The notes: a model not told the origin generated them from the sequence alone. 39,172 bases of DNA from Longimycelium tulufanense (GCF_014645795.1 NZ_BMMK01000010.1:1-39172), one strand, 5' to 3'. Shown: positions 23,934 to 33,709, numbered from the stretch's first letter. Numbers and translations: made by a program.

Positions 23934-24899
23934 ATGTTCGCCGTGTACGCCGCTGAGCCCAAGCCCGACGACCCGCTGGCCGCACTCAGGGTGGGGGAAC
24001 GGCCGGATCCGGTGCCGCCCGAGGGCTGGGTGCCCGTGCGGGTACGGGCCGCCAGCCTGAACATGCACGACATCTGGACGCTGCGCGGGGTCGGGATCAA
24101 GCCCGACCGGTTCCCGATGATCCTGGGCTGTGACGGCGCCGGGGTACTGGCGGACGGCACCGAGGTGGTGCTGCACTCGGTGATCGGCGACCCGGCGTGG
24201 ACCGGCCCGGAGACCCTGGACCCGAAGCGCACCCTGCTCACCGAGCTGTACCAGGGCACTTTCGCCGACACGGTCGTGGTGCCGCGAAGGAACGTGCTGC
24301 CCAAGCCGGAAGCGCTGTCGTTCGCCGAGGCGGCCTGCACCGGGACGGCCTGGCTGACCGCCTACAACATGCTGTTCGACAAGTCGGGGCTGCGGCCGGG
24401 CCAGACGCTGCTCGTGCAGGGCGCCTCCGGTGGCGTGGCCACGGCGCTGATCCAGCTCGGCCGGGCGGCCGGGTTCCGGGTGTGGGCCACCGGCCGCAGC
24501 GAGCAGAAGCGGGCGCTGGCCGAGGAGCTGGGTGCGCACCGCACCTTCGAGCCCGGTGCGCGGCTGCCGGAGCGGGTGGACGCGGTGTTCGAGACCGTGG
24601 GCCGGGCGACCTGGTCGCACTCGGTGAAGTGCCTGCGGCCGGGCGGCACGATCGTCATTTCGGGTGCGACGACCGGGGATGCCACCGCCGCCGAGCTGCA
24701 GCGGCTGTTCTTCCTCCAGCTCCGTGTGATCGGCGCGACCATGGGCACCCGGGAGCAGTTGGCCGACCTGCTGTCGTTCCTCGAGGTGACCGGGGTGCGC
24801 CCGCAGATCGGCCAGGAGCTGCCGATGGAGCGCGCCGAGGCGGGCTTCCGGGCGATGCTGGCCGGCGAGACCGCCGGAAAGATCGTTTTCACCCGCTGA
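23934..24899 (+). CDS. Zinc-independent MDR (quinone reductase-like) oxidoreductase
   Basis: The 321-residue enzyme belongs to the medium-chain dehydrogenase/reductase superfamily. The N-terminal GroES-like part has VRAASLNMHDIWTLRGVG and GCDGAGVL, and lacks the zinc-binding Cys/His set of alcohol dehydrogenases. The Rossmann part has LLVQGASGGVATALIQLGR and VWATGRSEQKRALAEELGAHRTF, and ends AMLAGETAGKIVFTR, as in NADPH-dependent quinone or enoyl reductases. It stands alone on the plus strand, divergent from the RNase operon. The substrate is not predictable. Confidence 0.85.
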   Translation: MFAVYAAEPKPDDPLAALRVGERPDPVPPEGWVPVRVRAASLNMHDIWTLRGVGIKPDRFPMILGCDGAGVLADGTEVVLHSVIGDPAWTGPETLDPKRTLLTELYQGTFADTVVVPRRNVLPKPEALSFAEAACTGTAWLTAYNMLFDKSGLRPGQTLLVQGASGGVATALIQLGRAAGFRVWATGRSEQKRALAEELGAHRTFEPGARLPERVDAVFETVGRATWSHSVKCLRPGGTIVISGATTGDATAAELQRLFFLQLRVIGATMGTREQLADLLSFLEVTGVRPQIGQELPMERAEAGFRAMLAGETAGKIVFTR

Positions 24900-25322
24900 G
24901 CGGGCTTCCGGTCGGCAGCTCGGCCGGCGCAGCCGTCCACCGGCCCTTGCGCTGACCGGGCTCCCGGCCACGCACGCGCTCACTCGTCCGTACGGCACGG
25001 CGCGGCCACGCGACGGCCGACCCGGTGTGCCTCTCGGCGGTTTCGGTGTGGCGAGGACCGGGCAGCCGGTGTGCCGGCCGGGTGGGGCTGTCAGGCCCGT
25101 GACTCCCACCTACCCCTGCGTCGTTTCCGGGCGGCGCCCGGAGGGACCCACGCGTCGATCTCGGCCCCGGTGGGCTGCACGCTGGGCCCGACTCGGCGCG
25201 TCAATCTGGTCGCTGGACGCGCCCCCACCGCAGGTTCGTGACAAATCTCCTAGATCTTCACCCCTATTGGTGAACTACTTTCCCGCCGGGACGCGCAACG
25301 ACGCGCGGCGGAAGGAGTGCGC
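24900..25322. other. Intergenic region upstream of amino acid permease, with inverted repeat
   Basis: No gene is seen in 423 bases. TTCACC-CCTATT-GGTGAA at 25257-25274 is a perfect 6-6-6 inverted repeat about 50 bases before the permease start, in an AT-rich patch, and may be an operator or hairpin of the leader. AAGGAG sits just ahead of the permease ATG. Confidence 0.5.
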
Positions 25323-26756
25323 ATGACCCTGCAGCAGAGGGGGCTGGGCGGCGGAACCGGGGTGTTCCGCCGCAAACCCGTCACACAGATCGCGAGCGAG
25401 CACGAGGGTGAGCTGAGCCGCTCGCTCGGGCTGTGGCAGCTCACCGCGATCGGCGTCGGCGGGATCATCGGTGCGGGGGTCTTCTCCCTGGCCGGCGCGG
25501 TCGCCAACAAGACGGCGGGCCCGGCCGTGCTGATCTCGTTCCTGATCGCGGGCGTGGCCAGCGCCGCGGCCGCCTTCGCCTACGCGGAGTTCGCCGGGCT
25601 GATCCCGAAGGCGGGCTCGGCCTACACCTACGGCTACGCCGTGCTCGGCGAGATCGTCGGCTGGTTCATCGGCTGGGACCTGCTGCTGGAGTACACCGCG
25701 ATCGTGGCGGTGGTGGCGATCGGGATCTCCGGCTACTTCCAGTTCCTCATGGCGGGCATCGGCATTCCGCTGCCGGAGTGGATGCTGGGCGCGCCGGGAA
25801 CCGGCGGCGGGCACAAGGTCGACCTGTTCGCCGCCCTACTCTGCCTGCTCATCGCCTACCTGCTCAACCTGGGCATCAAGAACGCGGCCCGCTTCGAGAC
25901 GGCCCTGGTATGGCTCAAGGTGGGCGTCGTGTTGCTGGTCGTCGTGGTCGGTTTCTTCCACATCAACACCGACAACTACACGCCGTTCCTCCCGTTCGGT
26001 TTCGGCGGTGCGGTGACCGGTGCGGCAACGGTCTTCTTCGCGGTGTTCGGCTACGACGCGATGAGCACGGCCGCCGAGGAATCCAAGGATTCGCAACGAC
26101 ACATGCCCAGGGCGATCGTGTACTCGCTGGTCATCGCGATGGTGTTGTACGTGCTGGCCTGCCTGGTGCTGACCGGGATGCAGGACTACCGGAACATCGA
26201 CAACGAGAGTGCGTTCGCCGACGCGTTCGCCGCCGTGGGGCAACCCGCTGTGGCGACGGTGATCGCTGTGGGTGCCGTCCTGGGCATCATCACCGTGTTG
26301 TTCACCTTCATGCTCGGAGTGACGCGGGTGTGGTTCTCGATGAGCCGGGACGGCCTGATGCCGAAGTGGTTCGCTGCCACGCACCCCACGCGCAAGGTGC
26401 CGCACCGGGTCACCTGGATCGTCGGGGTCGCCTCGGCGCTCATCGCCGGTTTCCTGCCGATCAAGGAGGCCGCCGAGCTGACCAATATCGGGATCCTGCT
26501 GGCGTTCATCGTGGTGTCGGTCGCGGTGATCGTGCTGCGTTACCGGCAGCCGGACCTGCCGCGCACGTTCCGTTGCCCCGGGATGCCGGTCGTCCCGATC
26601 ATCGGCATCCTCTTCTCCGTCTGGCTGATCACCGAGCTGACGATGACGACGTGGTTGCGGTTCGCGGGTTGGTTCGTGCTCGGGCTGATCTTCTACTTCG
26701 CCTACTCCTACCGGAACTCGGCGCTGGCGAAGGTGGAACGGACCGAAGTCGGCTGA
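25323..26756 (+). CDS. APC-family amino acid permease
   Basis: The 477-residue protein has about 12 hydrophobic segments, starting LGLWQLTAIGVGGIIGAGVF, the typical APC helix 1 with the unwound GxxGxGxF substrate region. Other hallmarks include AYAEFAGLIPKAGSAYTYGY, FGYDAMSTAAEESKDSQRHM and VPHRVTWIVGV. It most resembles the cationic amino acid/YfnA subgroup. It imports an amino acid in exchange or with protons; substrate unknown. ATG 25323 is preceded by GGAAGGAG at five bases, better than the GTG at 25317. Monocistronic, followed by a strong terminator. Confidence 0.9.
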   Translation: MTLQQRGLGGGTGVFRRKPVTQIASEHEGELSRSLGLWQLTAIGVGGIIGAGVFSLAGAVANKTAGPAVLISFLIAGVASAAAAFAYAEFAGLIPKAGSAYTYGYAVLGEIVGWFIGWDLLLEYTAIVAVVAIGISGYFQFLMAGIGIPLPEWMLGAPGTGGGHKVDLFAALLCLLIAYLLNLGIKNAARFETALVWLKVGVVLLVVVVGFFHINTDNYTPFLPFGFGGAVTGAATVFFAVFGYDAMSTAAEESKDSQRHMPRAIVYSLVIAMVLYVLACLVLTGMQDYRNIDNESAFADAFAAVGQPAVATVIAVGAVLGIITVLFTFMLGVTRVWFSMSRDGLMPKWFAATHPTRKVPHRVTWIVGVASALIAGFLPIKEAAELTNIGILLAFIVVSVAVIVLRYRQPDLPRTFRCPGMPVVPIIGILFSVWLITELTMTTWLRFAGWFVLGLIFYFAYSYRNSALAKVERTEVG

Positions 26757-26765
26757 CCGACGAGA

Positions 26766-26803
26766 GCTCCTGTCCCGGCGTACCTGGTGCCCGGGGCAGG
26801 AGC
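26766..26803 (+). terminator. Terminator after amino acid permease gene
   Basis: Arms 26766-26778 (GCTCCTGTCCCGG) and 26791-26803 (CCGGGGCAGGAGC) pair over 13 bases with one G-U wobble, around a 12-base loop. It begins nine bases after the stop and separates the permease from the convergent nitronate monooxygenase gene. Confidence 0.75.
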
Positions 26804-26861
26804 GCTCGGTGCTTGACGGCGTTCTCCGGGAGGTATTGGTGGCGACCGCTGTTGACCGCGC

Positions 26862-27926
26862 TCAGCGCTGCCTTCGGGACAGCCGGTCGGCGGCGGCGGA
26901 CAGCGCCTCCCTGGCGTCACGGTGAATCCGGGAGAGGAGCTCGCCGGCCGGCATCGACTCGGCCAGGGAGTAGGTCTGCCCGGCCCACAGCGACATGGCT
27001 TCCGGGTCGTCGGCACGGGAGGCAGCGGCACGCAGCGGCTTGGTCAGGTGGTGTAGCTGCGGGTACGCGGCGGGAGCGTGCGCGCTGTGGTCGAGCAGGA
27101 AGCGGTTCACCAGACCGCGTGCGGGACGGCCGGTGAAGGACCTGGTCAGTGCGGTTCCCCGGGCTGTGTCACGCAGGGCTGCGCGGTGGGTGGGCTGGGT
27201 GCCGGCCTCCGGGCAGCCCAGGAACGCGGTGCCGAGTTGGGCCGCCGTGGCACCGGCGGCGAGCACGGCGGCCACATCGGCGCCGGTCACCAGGCCACCG
27301 GCGGCGATGACCGGCACCTGGACGGCGGCCGTGACCAGGCGGAGCGCCGCCAGGGTGCCGATCAGTTCGCCGCCGCCGGGCGAGATCCCGTCGTCGTGGA
27401 AGACGCCGCGGTGTCCCCCGGCCTCGGCGCCCTGCACGCAGACGGCGTCGGCGCCCGCGCGTACGGCGGCGCGCGCCTCGGCCGGCGTCGTCACCGTGAC
27501 CACGGCCTGGGCGCCCGCCTCGTGCACCTTCCGGACAACGTCCTCGTCCGGGCAACCGAAGGTGAAGGAAACAACCGGAACACGCTGGGCCAAGGCGAGG
27601 TCGAGCTTCGCGCGACAGTGGTCGTCGTCCCAGCGCGGCTCACCGAGTTCCACGCCGTACCGCTCGGTTTCGGCCCGCAGGTGCTGCCGGTAGCTGTCGA
27701 CATCGGCGTGGCCGGCCGGGCCGGGCACGAACAGGTTGACGCCGAAGGGCGTGGCCGACAGCTCACGGGTGCGGGCGATCTGGTCGGCCAGCGCTTCCGG
27801 GGTGAGGTAGCCGGCCGCGAGGAAGCCGAACCCGCCGGCTCCACCCACCGCCGCCACCAGCTCCGGGGTCGACACACCGCCGGCCATCGGCGCGGCAATC
27901 ACGGGGATCCGCAGCTCAGTGATCAC
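26862..27926 (-). CDS. Nitronate monooxygenase-like FMN enzyme
   Basis: This 354-residue TIM-barrel flavoprotein has the 2-nitropropane dioxygenase/nitronate monooxygenase features: PVIAAPMAGGVSTPELVAAV at the start, PFGVNLFVPG, VSFTFGCPDEDVVRKVHEAG, and DAVCVQGAEAGGHRG with the conserved His. VIAAGGLVTGADVAAVLAAG AT then AQLGTAFL follow, typical of FMN phosphate binding. It oxidises alkyl nitronates such as propionate-3-nitronate. GTG 27924-27926 is chosen: TAGGGT (minus strand, at 27934-27939) lies seven bases upstream, so it is probably leaderless. Confidence 0.88.
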   Translation of the reverse strand: MITELRIPVIAAPMAGGVSTPELVAAVGGAGGFGFLAAGYLTPEALADQIARTRELSATPFGVNLFVPGPAGHADVDSYRQHLRAETERYGVELGEPRWDDDHCRAKLDLALAQRVPVVSFTFGCPDEDVVRKVHEAGAQAVVTVTTPAEARAAVRAGADAVCVQGAEAGGHRGVFHDDGISPGGGELIGTLAALRLVTAAVQVPVIAAGGLVTGADVAAVLAAGATAAQLGTAFLGCPEAGTQPTHRAALRDTARGTALTRSFTGRPARGLVNRFLLDHSAHAPAAYPQLHHLTKPLRAAASRADDPEAMSLWAGQTYSLAESMPAGELLSRIHRDAREALSAAADRLSRRQR

Positions 27927-28344
27927 TCGCCGCACCCTAGATCGGTGCCTCGGTTCCACGCTCCGGGATGCAGCGGACGCCACAGGCCGCCGGACTGAGG
28001 CGTACGGCACGTACCTGGCCGTTGGGTCGATCGTGGGCGACTCTCCGTGGTCGCCGCGCGGGCAAACGGCCACGGAGGGCCCGGGCGGCAACCGGCACAG
28101 TCGCCGCTGCCTGCGAAGATGATCCACCATCTGCAGCCGGGCCCGGCTTCGGGCAATCGTTCCGATCGCCCGGTTCCACCCGGGCCGAAGCCGATCTGCC
28201 ACCGGCGAACCCGGCCGTGGACCTGGGGGCGAACGAGCCGCCCCGAGGCCGGCGGACGGTAGGGCGCGGCCTCAGGCTCTCCCGGGCTGGCCGCTCCGCA
28301 CCCTTGGACGGACCGCCGTTGTCCAGGCTGGTCCTTCTTGGACG
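27927..28344. other. 418-bp gap without a supported gene
   Basis: Open frames here overlap in several phases and none has a good start or family signature. The minus-strand leaderless promoter of the nitronate enzyme (TAGGGT at 27934-27939) lies at the left edge. GTCCAGGCTGGTCC-like repeats at about 28320-28342 precede the next gene but form only a weak hairpin. Confidence 0.4.
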
Positions 28345-29157
28345 ATGGGGGATGTGAGTGCGGTTGGTACTGGGATGATTGCCGCGGTGAGCCCGTGCGC
28401 GTTCACGATGTTGCTGGCCTACGTCCTCGTGGTCGTGGCCGGGGGTCGGGGGCTGGCGAGGATTCCGGCGTTGCGCCGGGCCCTGGTGACCAGTGGCGTG
28501 ATGGCGGCCGGGTTTGTCGCAACGTTCGGGGTCGGTGCGGCCGTCGTCGCCTCGGTCACGATGCCGTGGCAGGACTACGCGCCCGTCCTGGCCCTGGTGG
28601 TCGGGTTTCTGTCGGTCATGGCGGGAATCCTGCTGGTCGCCGGGCGGAACCTGCCGTCTGTGATCCCCGGGTCGAAGCAGGCCAGTCAGTGGGTCGGCCC
28701 CACGTTGGGCTACGGGGCCGCCTACGCCGCCGCCTCGCTGGGCTGCGCGTTGGGCCCCTTCATTGCGACCATCGATGTACCAGGGAGCACGCCGTTCGGC
28801 GTAGTCCTCACGGCAATCGGTTACGGGGTGGGTTTCGCACTCGTGGTCGCGGTCCCTACGGCAGGGGTCAGCGTGGCGATGGACGCGCTGAACGTCTTTC
28901 GCCGCCTGGCACCCCACATCCCCCGGATCACCGGCGTCCTGCTGTTCGCGTCCGGTTTCTACGTCTTCTACTACGCGACGTATCTGCTCCGCAGCCGTGG
29001 GAAGCCAGGGGATCCGGTGGTGGAGACGACCGAGAAGGTCCGCTCCTCGGTGGAACACTGGCTCACCCTGCTCGGCCCCGGTCCGCTCGTCGCCGTGCTC
29101 CTGCTGATGGTGGCGGTGCCCATCATCGCCCGGCGGCGGCGTGGTCGCGCCGGGTGA
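28345..29157 (+). CDS. CcdA/DsbD-like membrane protein (thiol electron transfer)
   Basis: The 270-residue protein has about seven hydrophobic segments. Cys18 in AAVSPCAFTMLLAYVL and Cys134 in SLGCALGPF are the paired membrane cysteines of the DsbD gamma/CcdA family, which pass reducing equivalents across the membrane for cytochrome c maturation or periplasmic thiol repair. The C-terminal part is a basic, polar tail after one more hydrophobic helix. The start is uncertain: ATG 28345 or GTG 28354, both poorly placed to a binding site. No thioredoxin-like partner or ResB gene is adjacent. Followed by an M15 peptidase on the same strand, 43 bases away. Confidence 0.8.
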   Translation: MGDVSAVGTGMIAAVSPCAFTMLLAYVLVVVAGGRGLARIPALRRALVTSGVMAAGFVATFGVGAAVVASVTMPWQDYAPVLALVVGFLSVMAGILLVAGRNLPSVIPGSKQASQWVGPTLGYGAAYAAASLGCALGPFIATIDVPGSTPFGVVLTAIGYGVGFALVVAVPTAGVSVAMDALNVFRRLAPHIPRITGVLLFASGFYVFYYATYLLRSRGKPGDPVVETTEKVRSSVEHWLTLLGPGPLVAVLLLMVAVPIIARRRRGRAG

Positions 29158-29199
29158 CCGCGCTTCCACCGGATTCCGGCTCTCCGCGAGACTGAACCG

Positions 29200-29841
29200 A
29201 TGCGCTCCCTGTTACTCGTGTCACTGCTCACGGTGGCGATGGCGGCACCCGCCAGCGCCGCGCCGGACCCGCACCCACTGCCCCCGTTTCTCGCGGTCGC
29301 GCATTCGGTCACCGCGAAGCAGCTCGGCGCCACCTGGCGGGAAGGCTGCCCGGTGCCGCCGGAGGACCTGCGGATGATCGTGATGACCCACGTCGGGATG
29401 GACGGCCGCGCGCACCTGGGGCGGATGGTGGTGCACCAGGACCGGGTGCGACCGGTCATCGAGGTCTTCGCCGACCTTTATCGGATGCGTTTCCCCATCG
29501 AGAAGATGCGCACCGTCGACAACTACGACAACGCCGACGACGAGTTGTCCATGCGGGACAACAACACTTCAGCGTTCAACTGCCGGGGCATCCCGGGAAC
29601 CGGGCGGTGGTCGTACCACGCCTACGGCCGTGCGATCGACGTCAACCCCAAGATCAACCCGTATCTGGACGAGAACGGTGTGCAGCCGGCCAACGGCGGC
29701 CCCTGGCTGGACCGGTCCCGGCGGGATCCGGGGATGCTGCACGACGGCGAACCGCCCGTGCTGGCCTTCACCGACCGCGGTTGGACCTGGGGCGGCCACT
29801 GGACCGACCCGATCGACTACCAGCATTTCGAGTTGCCCTGA
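29200..29841 (+). CDS. Secreted M15-family peptidase (peptidoglycan-cleaving)
   Basis: The 213-residue product has a signal peptide (LLLVSLLTVAMAAPASA, cut near residue 20). It carries the M15 zinc site: His140 and Asp147 in YHAYGRAIDVNP and His209 in the terminal YQHFELP. Such secreted enzymes (VanY/CwlK-like) cleave peptide bonds of the peptidoglycan stem or cross-bridge. Cys50 and Cys128 could form a disulfide. The two-gene run with the CcdA-like protein suggests shared transcription; disulfide handling may link them, which is only inference. Confidence 0.85.
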   Translation: MRSLLLVSLLTVAMAAPASAAPDPHPLPPFLAVAHSVTAKQLGATWREGCPVPPEDLRMIVMTHVGMDGRAHLGRMVVHQDRVRPVIEVFADLYRMRFPIEKMRTVDNYDNADDELSMRDNNTSAFNCRGIPGTGRWSYHAYGRAIDVNPKINPYLDENGVQPANGGPWLDRSRRDPGMLHDGEPPVLAFTDRGWTWGGHWTDPIDYQHFELP

Positions 29842-30040
29842 CCGGATTCTGGAAATGGGTCTGGAGACAGCGCAGCACCGCCGTGGCGGAATGGGTGTCG
29901 TGCGATAGTGTCCGCCAAGGAGACCACAGGACCGGTGCACGCCCGACCGGTGGGACTTCCGTACGCCCTCGGACACCGCACAACTGGGCACGGGGACTTT
30001 CCGGGGCTCGGATTCCCGGAAACCCTTGCTCACGCCGGAA

Positions 30041-30079
30041 CGAGGGCTTCCGCGCGCCGCGACCGCGCGGAAGCCCTCG
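30041..30079. terminator. Bidirectional terminator hairpin
   Basis: CGAGGGCTTCCGCGCG (30041-30056) and its exact complement (30064-30079) form a 16-bp stem with a seven-base loop. It lies between the plus-strand M15 gene and the minus-strand small secreted gene that ends at 30120, so it can serve both. Confidence 0.8.
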
Positions 30080-30119
30080 CCATTGTCACCGGCACGGACG
30101 AAACGACCCGCCCGCCGTC

Positions 30120-30350
30120 CTACTTCTTGCCTTCGACCAGGGTGCTGTAGTTGCCGTAGGTGCCCAGGTTCAGGTACTCCCCCGGCTTCTTGACATTGCC
30201 GGGATCGCAGGTCTTGCTCAGGTTGCCAGCGGTGCCGAGGTCGCACAGCTTTCCGGCGTTGTCGACCCCGTCGGCGGCGGCCGAGGCGGGGACGGCACCG
30301 GCGAGGGCGGCCGCAACTCCGACGCCAGCCGCGGTCACGACCTTACGCAT
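30120..30350 (-). CDS. Small secreted protein of unknown function
   Basis: From the second ATG (30348-30350), which has GGAGA six bases upstream, the product is 76 residues: signal peptide (VVTAAGVGVAAALAGAVPASA), then a short mature part with Cys36 and Cys48, probably a disulfide, and Gly/Asn-rich repeats (LGTAGNLSKTC, LNLGTYGNYS). Two short GN motifs recall chaplins or other small surface proteins, but no clear match is seen. The first ATG at 30354-30356 is too close to the GGAGA. Promoter and terminator are visible around it, so it is a real single gene. Confidence 0.7.
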   Translation of the reverse strand: MRKVVTAAGVGVAAALAGAVPASAAADGVDNAGKLCDLGTAGNLSKTCDPGNVKKPGEYLNLGTYGNYSTLVEGKK

Positions 30351-30433
30351 GGACATTCTCCGGTTGCTCCCAACTCTTGGTGGTCCTGACGTTCCGACGC
30401 CGGGCCGGCGCCGGTTGGTGGGGGACGGGCGGA

Positions 30434-30463
30434 AAACTAGCGGGACAGCGAAAAACAGATCAA
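30434..30463 (-). promoter_or_regulatory. Promoter candidate of the small secreted protein gene
   Basis: On the minus strand TTGATC (30458-30463) and TAGTTT (30434-30439) are 18 bases apart, about 85 bases upstream of the start codon, in an AT-richer patch. Confidence 0.5.
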
Positions 30464-30718
30464 GTTATGCTGGCAGAGCCACCCGCTCGAGTGAACGCCC
30501 GGTTCGGTGTCGTCATTACGAACACCAGGCAAAAAGGAGACTTGTTCACCTTTGTATGCGACTCAAGCAAACGCACCCGGGTGACTGTTAACAATGTCGT
30601 GGGTCCGGACGATTACATCCGGTTAGATCTTGGTCGCGTCCGCGTCGCCCCGGGTCCGGCCCACCGTGGCGGTGGTGGGCCGGATCCACCCGGGATCGCG
30701 CCGCCGCGCGCGGGCGGG
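30464..30718. other. AT-richer intergenic region downstream of lepA, with hairpin
   Basis: I find no supported gene. TGTTAACA (30586-30593) is a short palindrome. CCGGCCCACC (30656-30665) pairs with 30674-30683 over ten bases, 35 bases past the lepA stop, and is the probable lepA terminator (minus strand). Confidence 0.5.
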
Positions 30719-32563
30719 CTACTTCCTGGGCTTCTTCTCGCCCGACTCGTCGGTGGCCAGTGCCGCCACGAACGCCTCCTGCGGCACCTCGACGCGGCCC
30801 ACCATCTTCATCCGCTTCTTGCCTTCCTTCTGCTTCTCCAGCAGCTTGCGCTTCCGCGAGATGTCACCGCCGTAGCACTTGGCGAGGACGTCCTTGCGCA
30901 GTGCGCGGATGGTCTCCCGGGCGATGATCCGGGAGCCGACGGCGGCCTGGATGGGCACCTCGAACTGCTGCCGCGGGATCAGCTCCCGCAGCTTGCTGGC
31001 CATCTTCGTGCCGTAGCCGTAGGCGGCGTCCTTGTGCACGATCGCGCTGAAGGCGTCCACCGGTTCGCCCTGCAGCAGGATGTCGACCTTGACCAGGTCC
31101 GCGGTCTGGCTGCCGGCTTCCTCGTAGTCCAGCGAGGCGTAGCCGCGGGTGCGGGACTTCAGGGTGTCGAAGAAGTCGTAGACGATCTCGGCGAGCGGCA
31201 GGGTGTAGCGCAGCTCGACCCGGTCCTCCGACAGGTAGTCCATGCCGCCGAGCTGGCCGCGCCGGCTCTGGCACAGCTCCATGATCGCGCCCACGAAGTC
31301 CGACGGGGCGATGATCGTGGTCTTGACGACCGGCTCGTGCACCTCGGCGATCTTGCCCTTCGGCCAGTCGGAGGGGTTGGTCACCACGTGCTCGGTGTCG
31401 TCCTCCATGACCACCCGGTACACCACGTTGGGCGCGGTGGAGATGAGGTCGAGGCCGAACTCGCGTTCCAGCCGGTCCCGGGTGATCTCCAGGTGCAGCA
31501 GGCCGAGGAAGCCGCAGCGGAACCCGAAGCCCAGCGCGGCCGAGGTCTCCGGCTCGTAGGTCAGGGCGGCGTCGTTGAGCTGCAGCTTGTCCAGGGCCTC
31601 CCGCAGCTCCGGGTAGTCCGAGCCGTCGAGGGGGTAGAGCCCGGCGTAGACCATCGGCTTGGGATCGCGGTAGCCGCCCAGCGGCTCGGTGGCGCCCTTG
31701 CGCTCGCTGGTGACGGTGTCGCCCACGCGGGACTGCCGGACGTCCTTCACGCCGGTGATCAGGTAGCCGACCTCGCCAACCCCGAGTCCCCTGCAGGGCT
31801 TGGGATCCGGCGAGATGATCCCGACCTCGAGCAGCTCGTGCGTGGCACCGGTGGACATCATCCGGATCCGCTCGCGCGGGGTGATCCTGCCGTCCATCAC
31901 CCGCACGTAGGTGATCACGCCGCGGTAGGTGTCGTACACCGAGTCGAAGATCATCGCCCGGGCCGGGGCGTCGTCGGCGCCCCGGGGGGCCGGCACCTGC
32001 CGCACCACCTCGTCGAGCAGCTCGCGCACGCCCGCGCCGGTCTTGGCCGACACCCGCAGCACGTCCTCCGGCTCGCAGCCGATGATGTGGGCCAGCTCCG
32101 CGGCGTACTTGTCCGGGTCGGCGGCCGGCAGGTCGATCTTGTTGAGCACCGGGACGATGGTCAGGTCGTTCTCCATCGCCAGGTAGAGGTTGGCCAGCGT
32201 CTGCGCCTCGATGCCCTGGGCCGCGTCCACCAGCAGGATCGCGCCCTCGCACGCGGCCAGCGAGCGGGACACCTCGTAGGTGAAGTCGACGTGGCCGGGG
32301 GTGTCGATCAGGTGCAGCACGTGGTCGGTGCCGTCGAGGCGCCAGGGCAGGCGGACGTTCTGCGCCTTGATCGTGATGCCGCGCTCGCGCTCGATGTCCA
32401 TCCGGTCGAGGTACTGGTCACGCATGGTGCGTTCCTCGACCACGCCGGTGAGCTGCAGCATCCGGTCGGCCAGCGTCGACTTGCCATGGTCGATGTGGGC
32501 GATGATGCAGAAGTTCCGGATGCGCTCCGGCGGCGTGAACGTGCTGTCGGCGAACGTGCTCAC
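30719..32563 (-). CDS. lepA: Elongation factor 4 (LepA)
   Basis: LepA is a ribosome-bound GTPase that helps ribosome assembly and back-translocation. The 614-residue product has G1 AHIDHGKS, G3 DTPGH, G4 NKID, then domains II, III and V, and the LepA-specific C-terminus ([20 protein letters not shown], then [20 protein letters not shown]). GTG 32561-32563 is chosen because the family begins about 20 residues before the G1 motif; the longer frame upstream is rich in Pro/Arg and not conserved. Single gene, with a terminator downstream. Confidence 0.97.
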   Translation of the reverse strand: MSTFADSTFTPPERIRNFCIIAHIDHGKSTLADRMLQLTGVVEERTMRDQYLDRMDIERERGITIKAQNVRLPWRLDGTDHVLHLIDTPGHVDFTYEVSRSLAACEGAILLVDAAQGIEAQTLANLYLAMENDLTIVPVLNKIDLPAADPDKYAAELAHIIGCEPEDVLRVSAKTGAGVRELLDEVVRQVPAPRGADDAPARAMIFDSVYDTYRGVITYVRVMDGRITPRERIRMMSTGATHELLEVGIISPDPKPCRGLGVGEVGYLITGVKDVRQSRVGDTVTSERKGATEPLGGYRDPKPMVYAGLYPLDGSDYPELREALDKLQLNDAALTYEPETSAALGFGFRCGFLGLLHLEITRDRLEREFGLDLISTAPNVVYRVVMEDDTEHVVTNPSDWPKGKIAEVHEPVVKTTIIAPSDFVGAIMELCQSRRGQLGGMDYLSEDRVELRYTLPLAEIVYDFFDTLKSRTRGYASLDYEEAGSQTADLVKVDILLQGEPVDAFSAIVHKDAAYGYGTKMASKLRELIPRQQFEVPIQAAVGSRIIARETIRALRKDVLAKCYGGDISRKRKLLEKQKEGKKRMKMVGRVEVPQEAFVAALATDESGEKKPRK

Positions 32564-32696
32564 TCGGGTTCCTCGCAAGCGAATGGGTGACGCTTCATGG
32601 TCCCACGAGTCCGCTGGTGCCCCGCACCCTTGTCCGGGCCGGTCGGGCGGCGGCACTCGTCCGCGCCCGGCCGGTGACCGGGCGACCTGCGGGAAC

Positions 32697-33662
32697 CTAC
32701 CGGGGCGGTGGCCCGGCGGGCAGTGCCGGAGCAACCCGGGCGGCCGCGACGCGACCGAGCCACCATGCGGCGAGGACACCCACGGTGACCCCGGTCGGGA
32801 CCGCCAGCCACCGCAGGATGTCGCATCCGGCGAGGTCACCGGCCAGCACGAGCCCGCTCTCCGGCCCGGCGGCCATTGCCACGCCGAGCGGGAGCACGAG
32901 TCGCGTTGCCCGACCCGGGACCGAGCGGTGTGGCGAGCGGCACAGCGCGGGCGGAACGACGAGCGCGCCGGCGGCGGTGCCCAGCAGCGCGGGGACGAGG
33001 CTCAGCACCCAGGGGTAGGTCTCGGCTCGTCCGGCGAGCGCCGGCAGGGCGAGCGCGGCGACGACAGAGACCGGGCCGACCCAGAGCAGCCATGCGAGCT
33101 GGCGTCCCCGGACGTGCACTGCCGCGGGATGTGTCGAGGCGTGGGAAGGCTGTTCGAGGTGGACGTCGCTGGTGTTGGCGTAGGCCATGAGGACGACCGC
33201 GACGGCGGTGTAGGGCAGGAACTCGGCGCCCTGGAGCGCGCCGACCGCCAGCAGGGGCACCAGTGGAGCGGCGAGGCCGACGAGCAGGACCGGAAGGAGT
33301 GCCGCCTGCCGCCGTGGGTCGCACCGCCAGGCGCGTAGCTCGTCCACGGCGACCGCGCCCACCGGCGATGCGGCGAGCCTGGGCAGGGCACGCACCGCCC
33401 ACCTGGCCCGGATGCCGATCAGTGCCTCGGCCAGGGTGCCCGTACGAGCCTCGGCTCGCTCGGGCGCGCCGGGCTCGCGGCGAACGGCACGGGGCCGCGC
33501 AGGGCACGGTAGGGACGCCCGGTGAGGTTCGGCACGTCCGCCCGATGCCGACCTCGCCGGCCTCGATCCGTGGTTGGGCCGCGACCGGCCTCTCGCAAGG
33601 TTCCCCATCTGCCCCCTCCCCAGCGGCACCCCCTCGCACCGCCGGGTAAAAAGTGATATCAC
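32697..33662 (-). pseudogene. Truncated ABC-2-type permease remnant
   Basis: The frame of 321 codons is hydrophobic in its C-terminal part. Segments VAVDELRAWRCDPRRQAALL, VHVRGRQLAWLLWVGPVSVV and [20 protein letters not shown] resemble the last 200 residues of actinobacterial ABC-2 permeases of about 520 residues (with the usual 'KELR.W.RDP' and 'RGRQLAWLL.VGP' motifs). The N-terminal half is missing, and the first 110 residues look non-coding (GGRAEPHRASLPCPARPRAV). Motif 'NLYGFDG' is replaced. I judge it a decayed gene; the real coding part is about 32697-33340. No partner ATPase gene is adjacent. Confidence 0.5.
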
Positions 33663-33665
33663 TTT
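33650..33665. promoter_or_regulatory. 16-bp perfect palindrome upstream of the SPFH/RHH operon
   Basis: AAAGTGATATCACTTT is a perfect 16-bp palindrome, A/T-rich in a GC-rich context, 44 bases before the SPFH start codon. It is the obvious operator. The RHH protein encoded two genes on is the likely ligand, since RHH proteins bind such symmetric sites. Confidence 0.75.
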
Positions 33666-33709
33666 GATGGCACGCCGGCAAGGGGCCGGTGGTGGAGGAG
33701 GAGGTCTTG

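Noticed and set aside
29880-29920. tRNA-like piece
   Set aside because: The sequence looks briefly like a tRNA acceptor stem but has no matching anticodon arm or T-loop.
29908-30150. 80-codon plus frame after the M15 gene
   Set aside because: It runs through the strong bidirectional terminator and into the facing secreted protein gene, with no family match.
30377-32590. Very long plus-strand open frame (737 codons) opposite lepA
   Set aside because: It lies antisense to the clear lepA gene, has no start or motif of its own, and is what high third-codon GC creates opposite a real gene.
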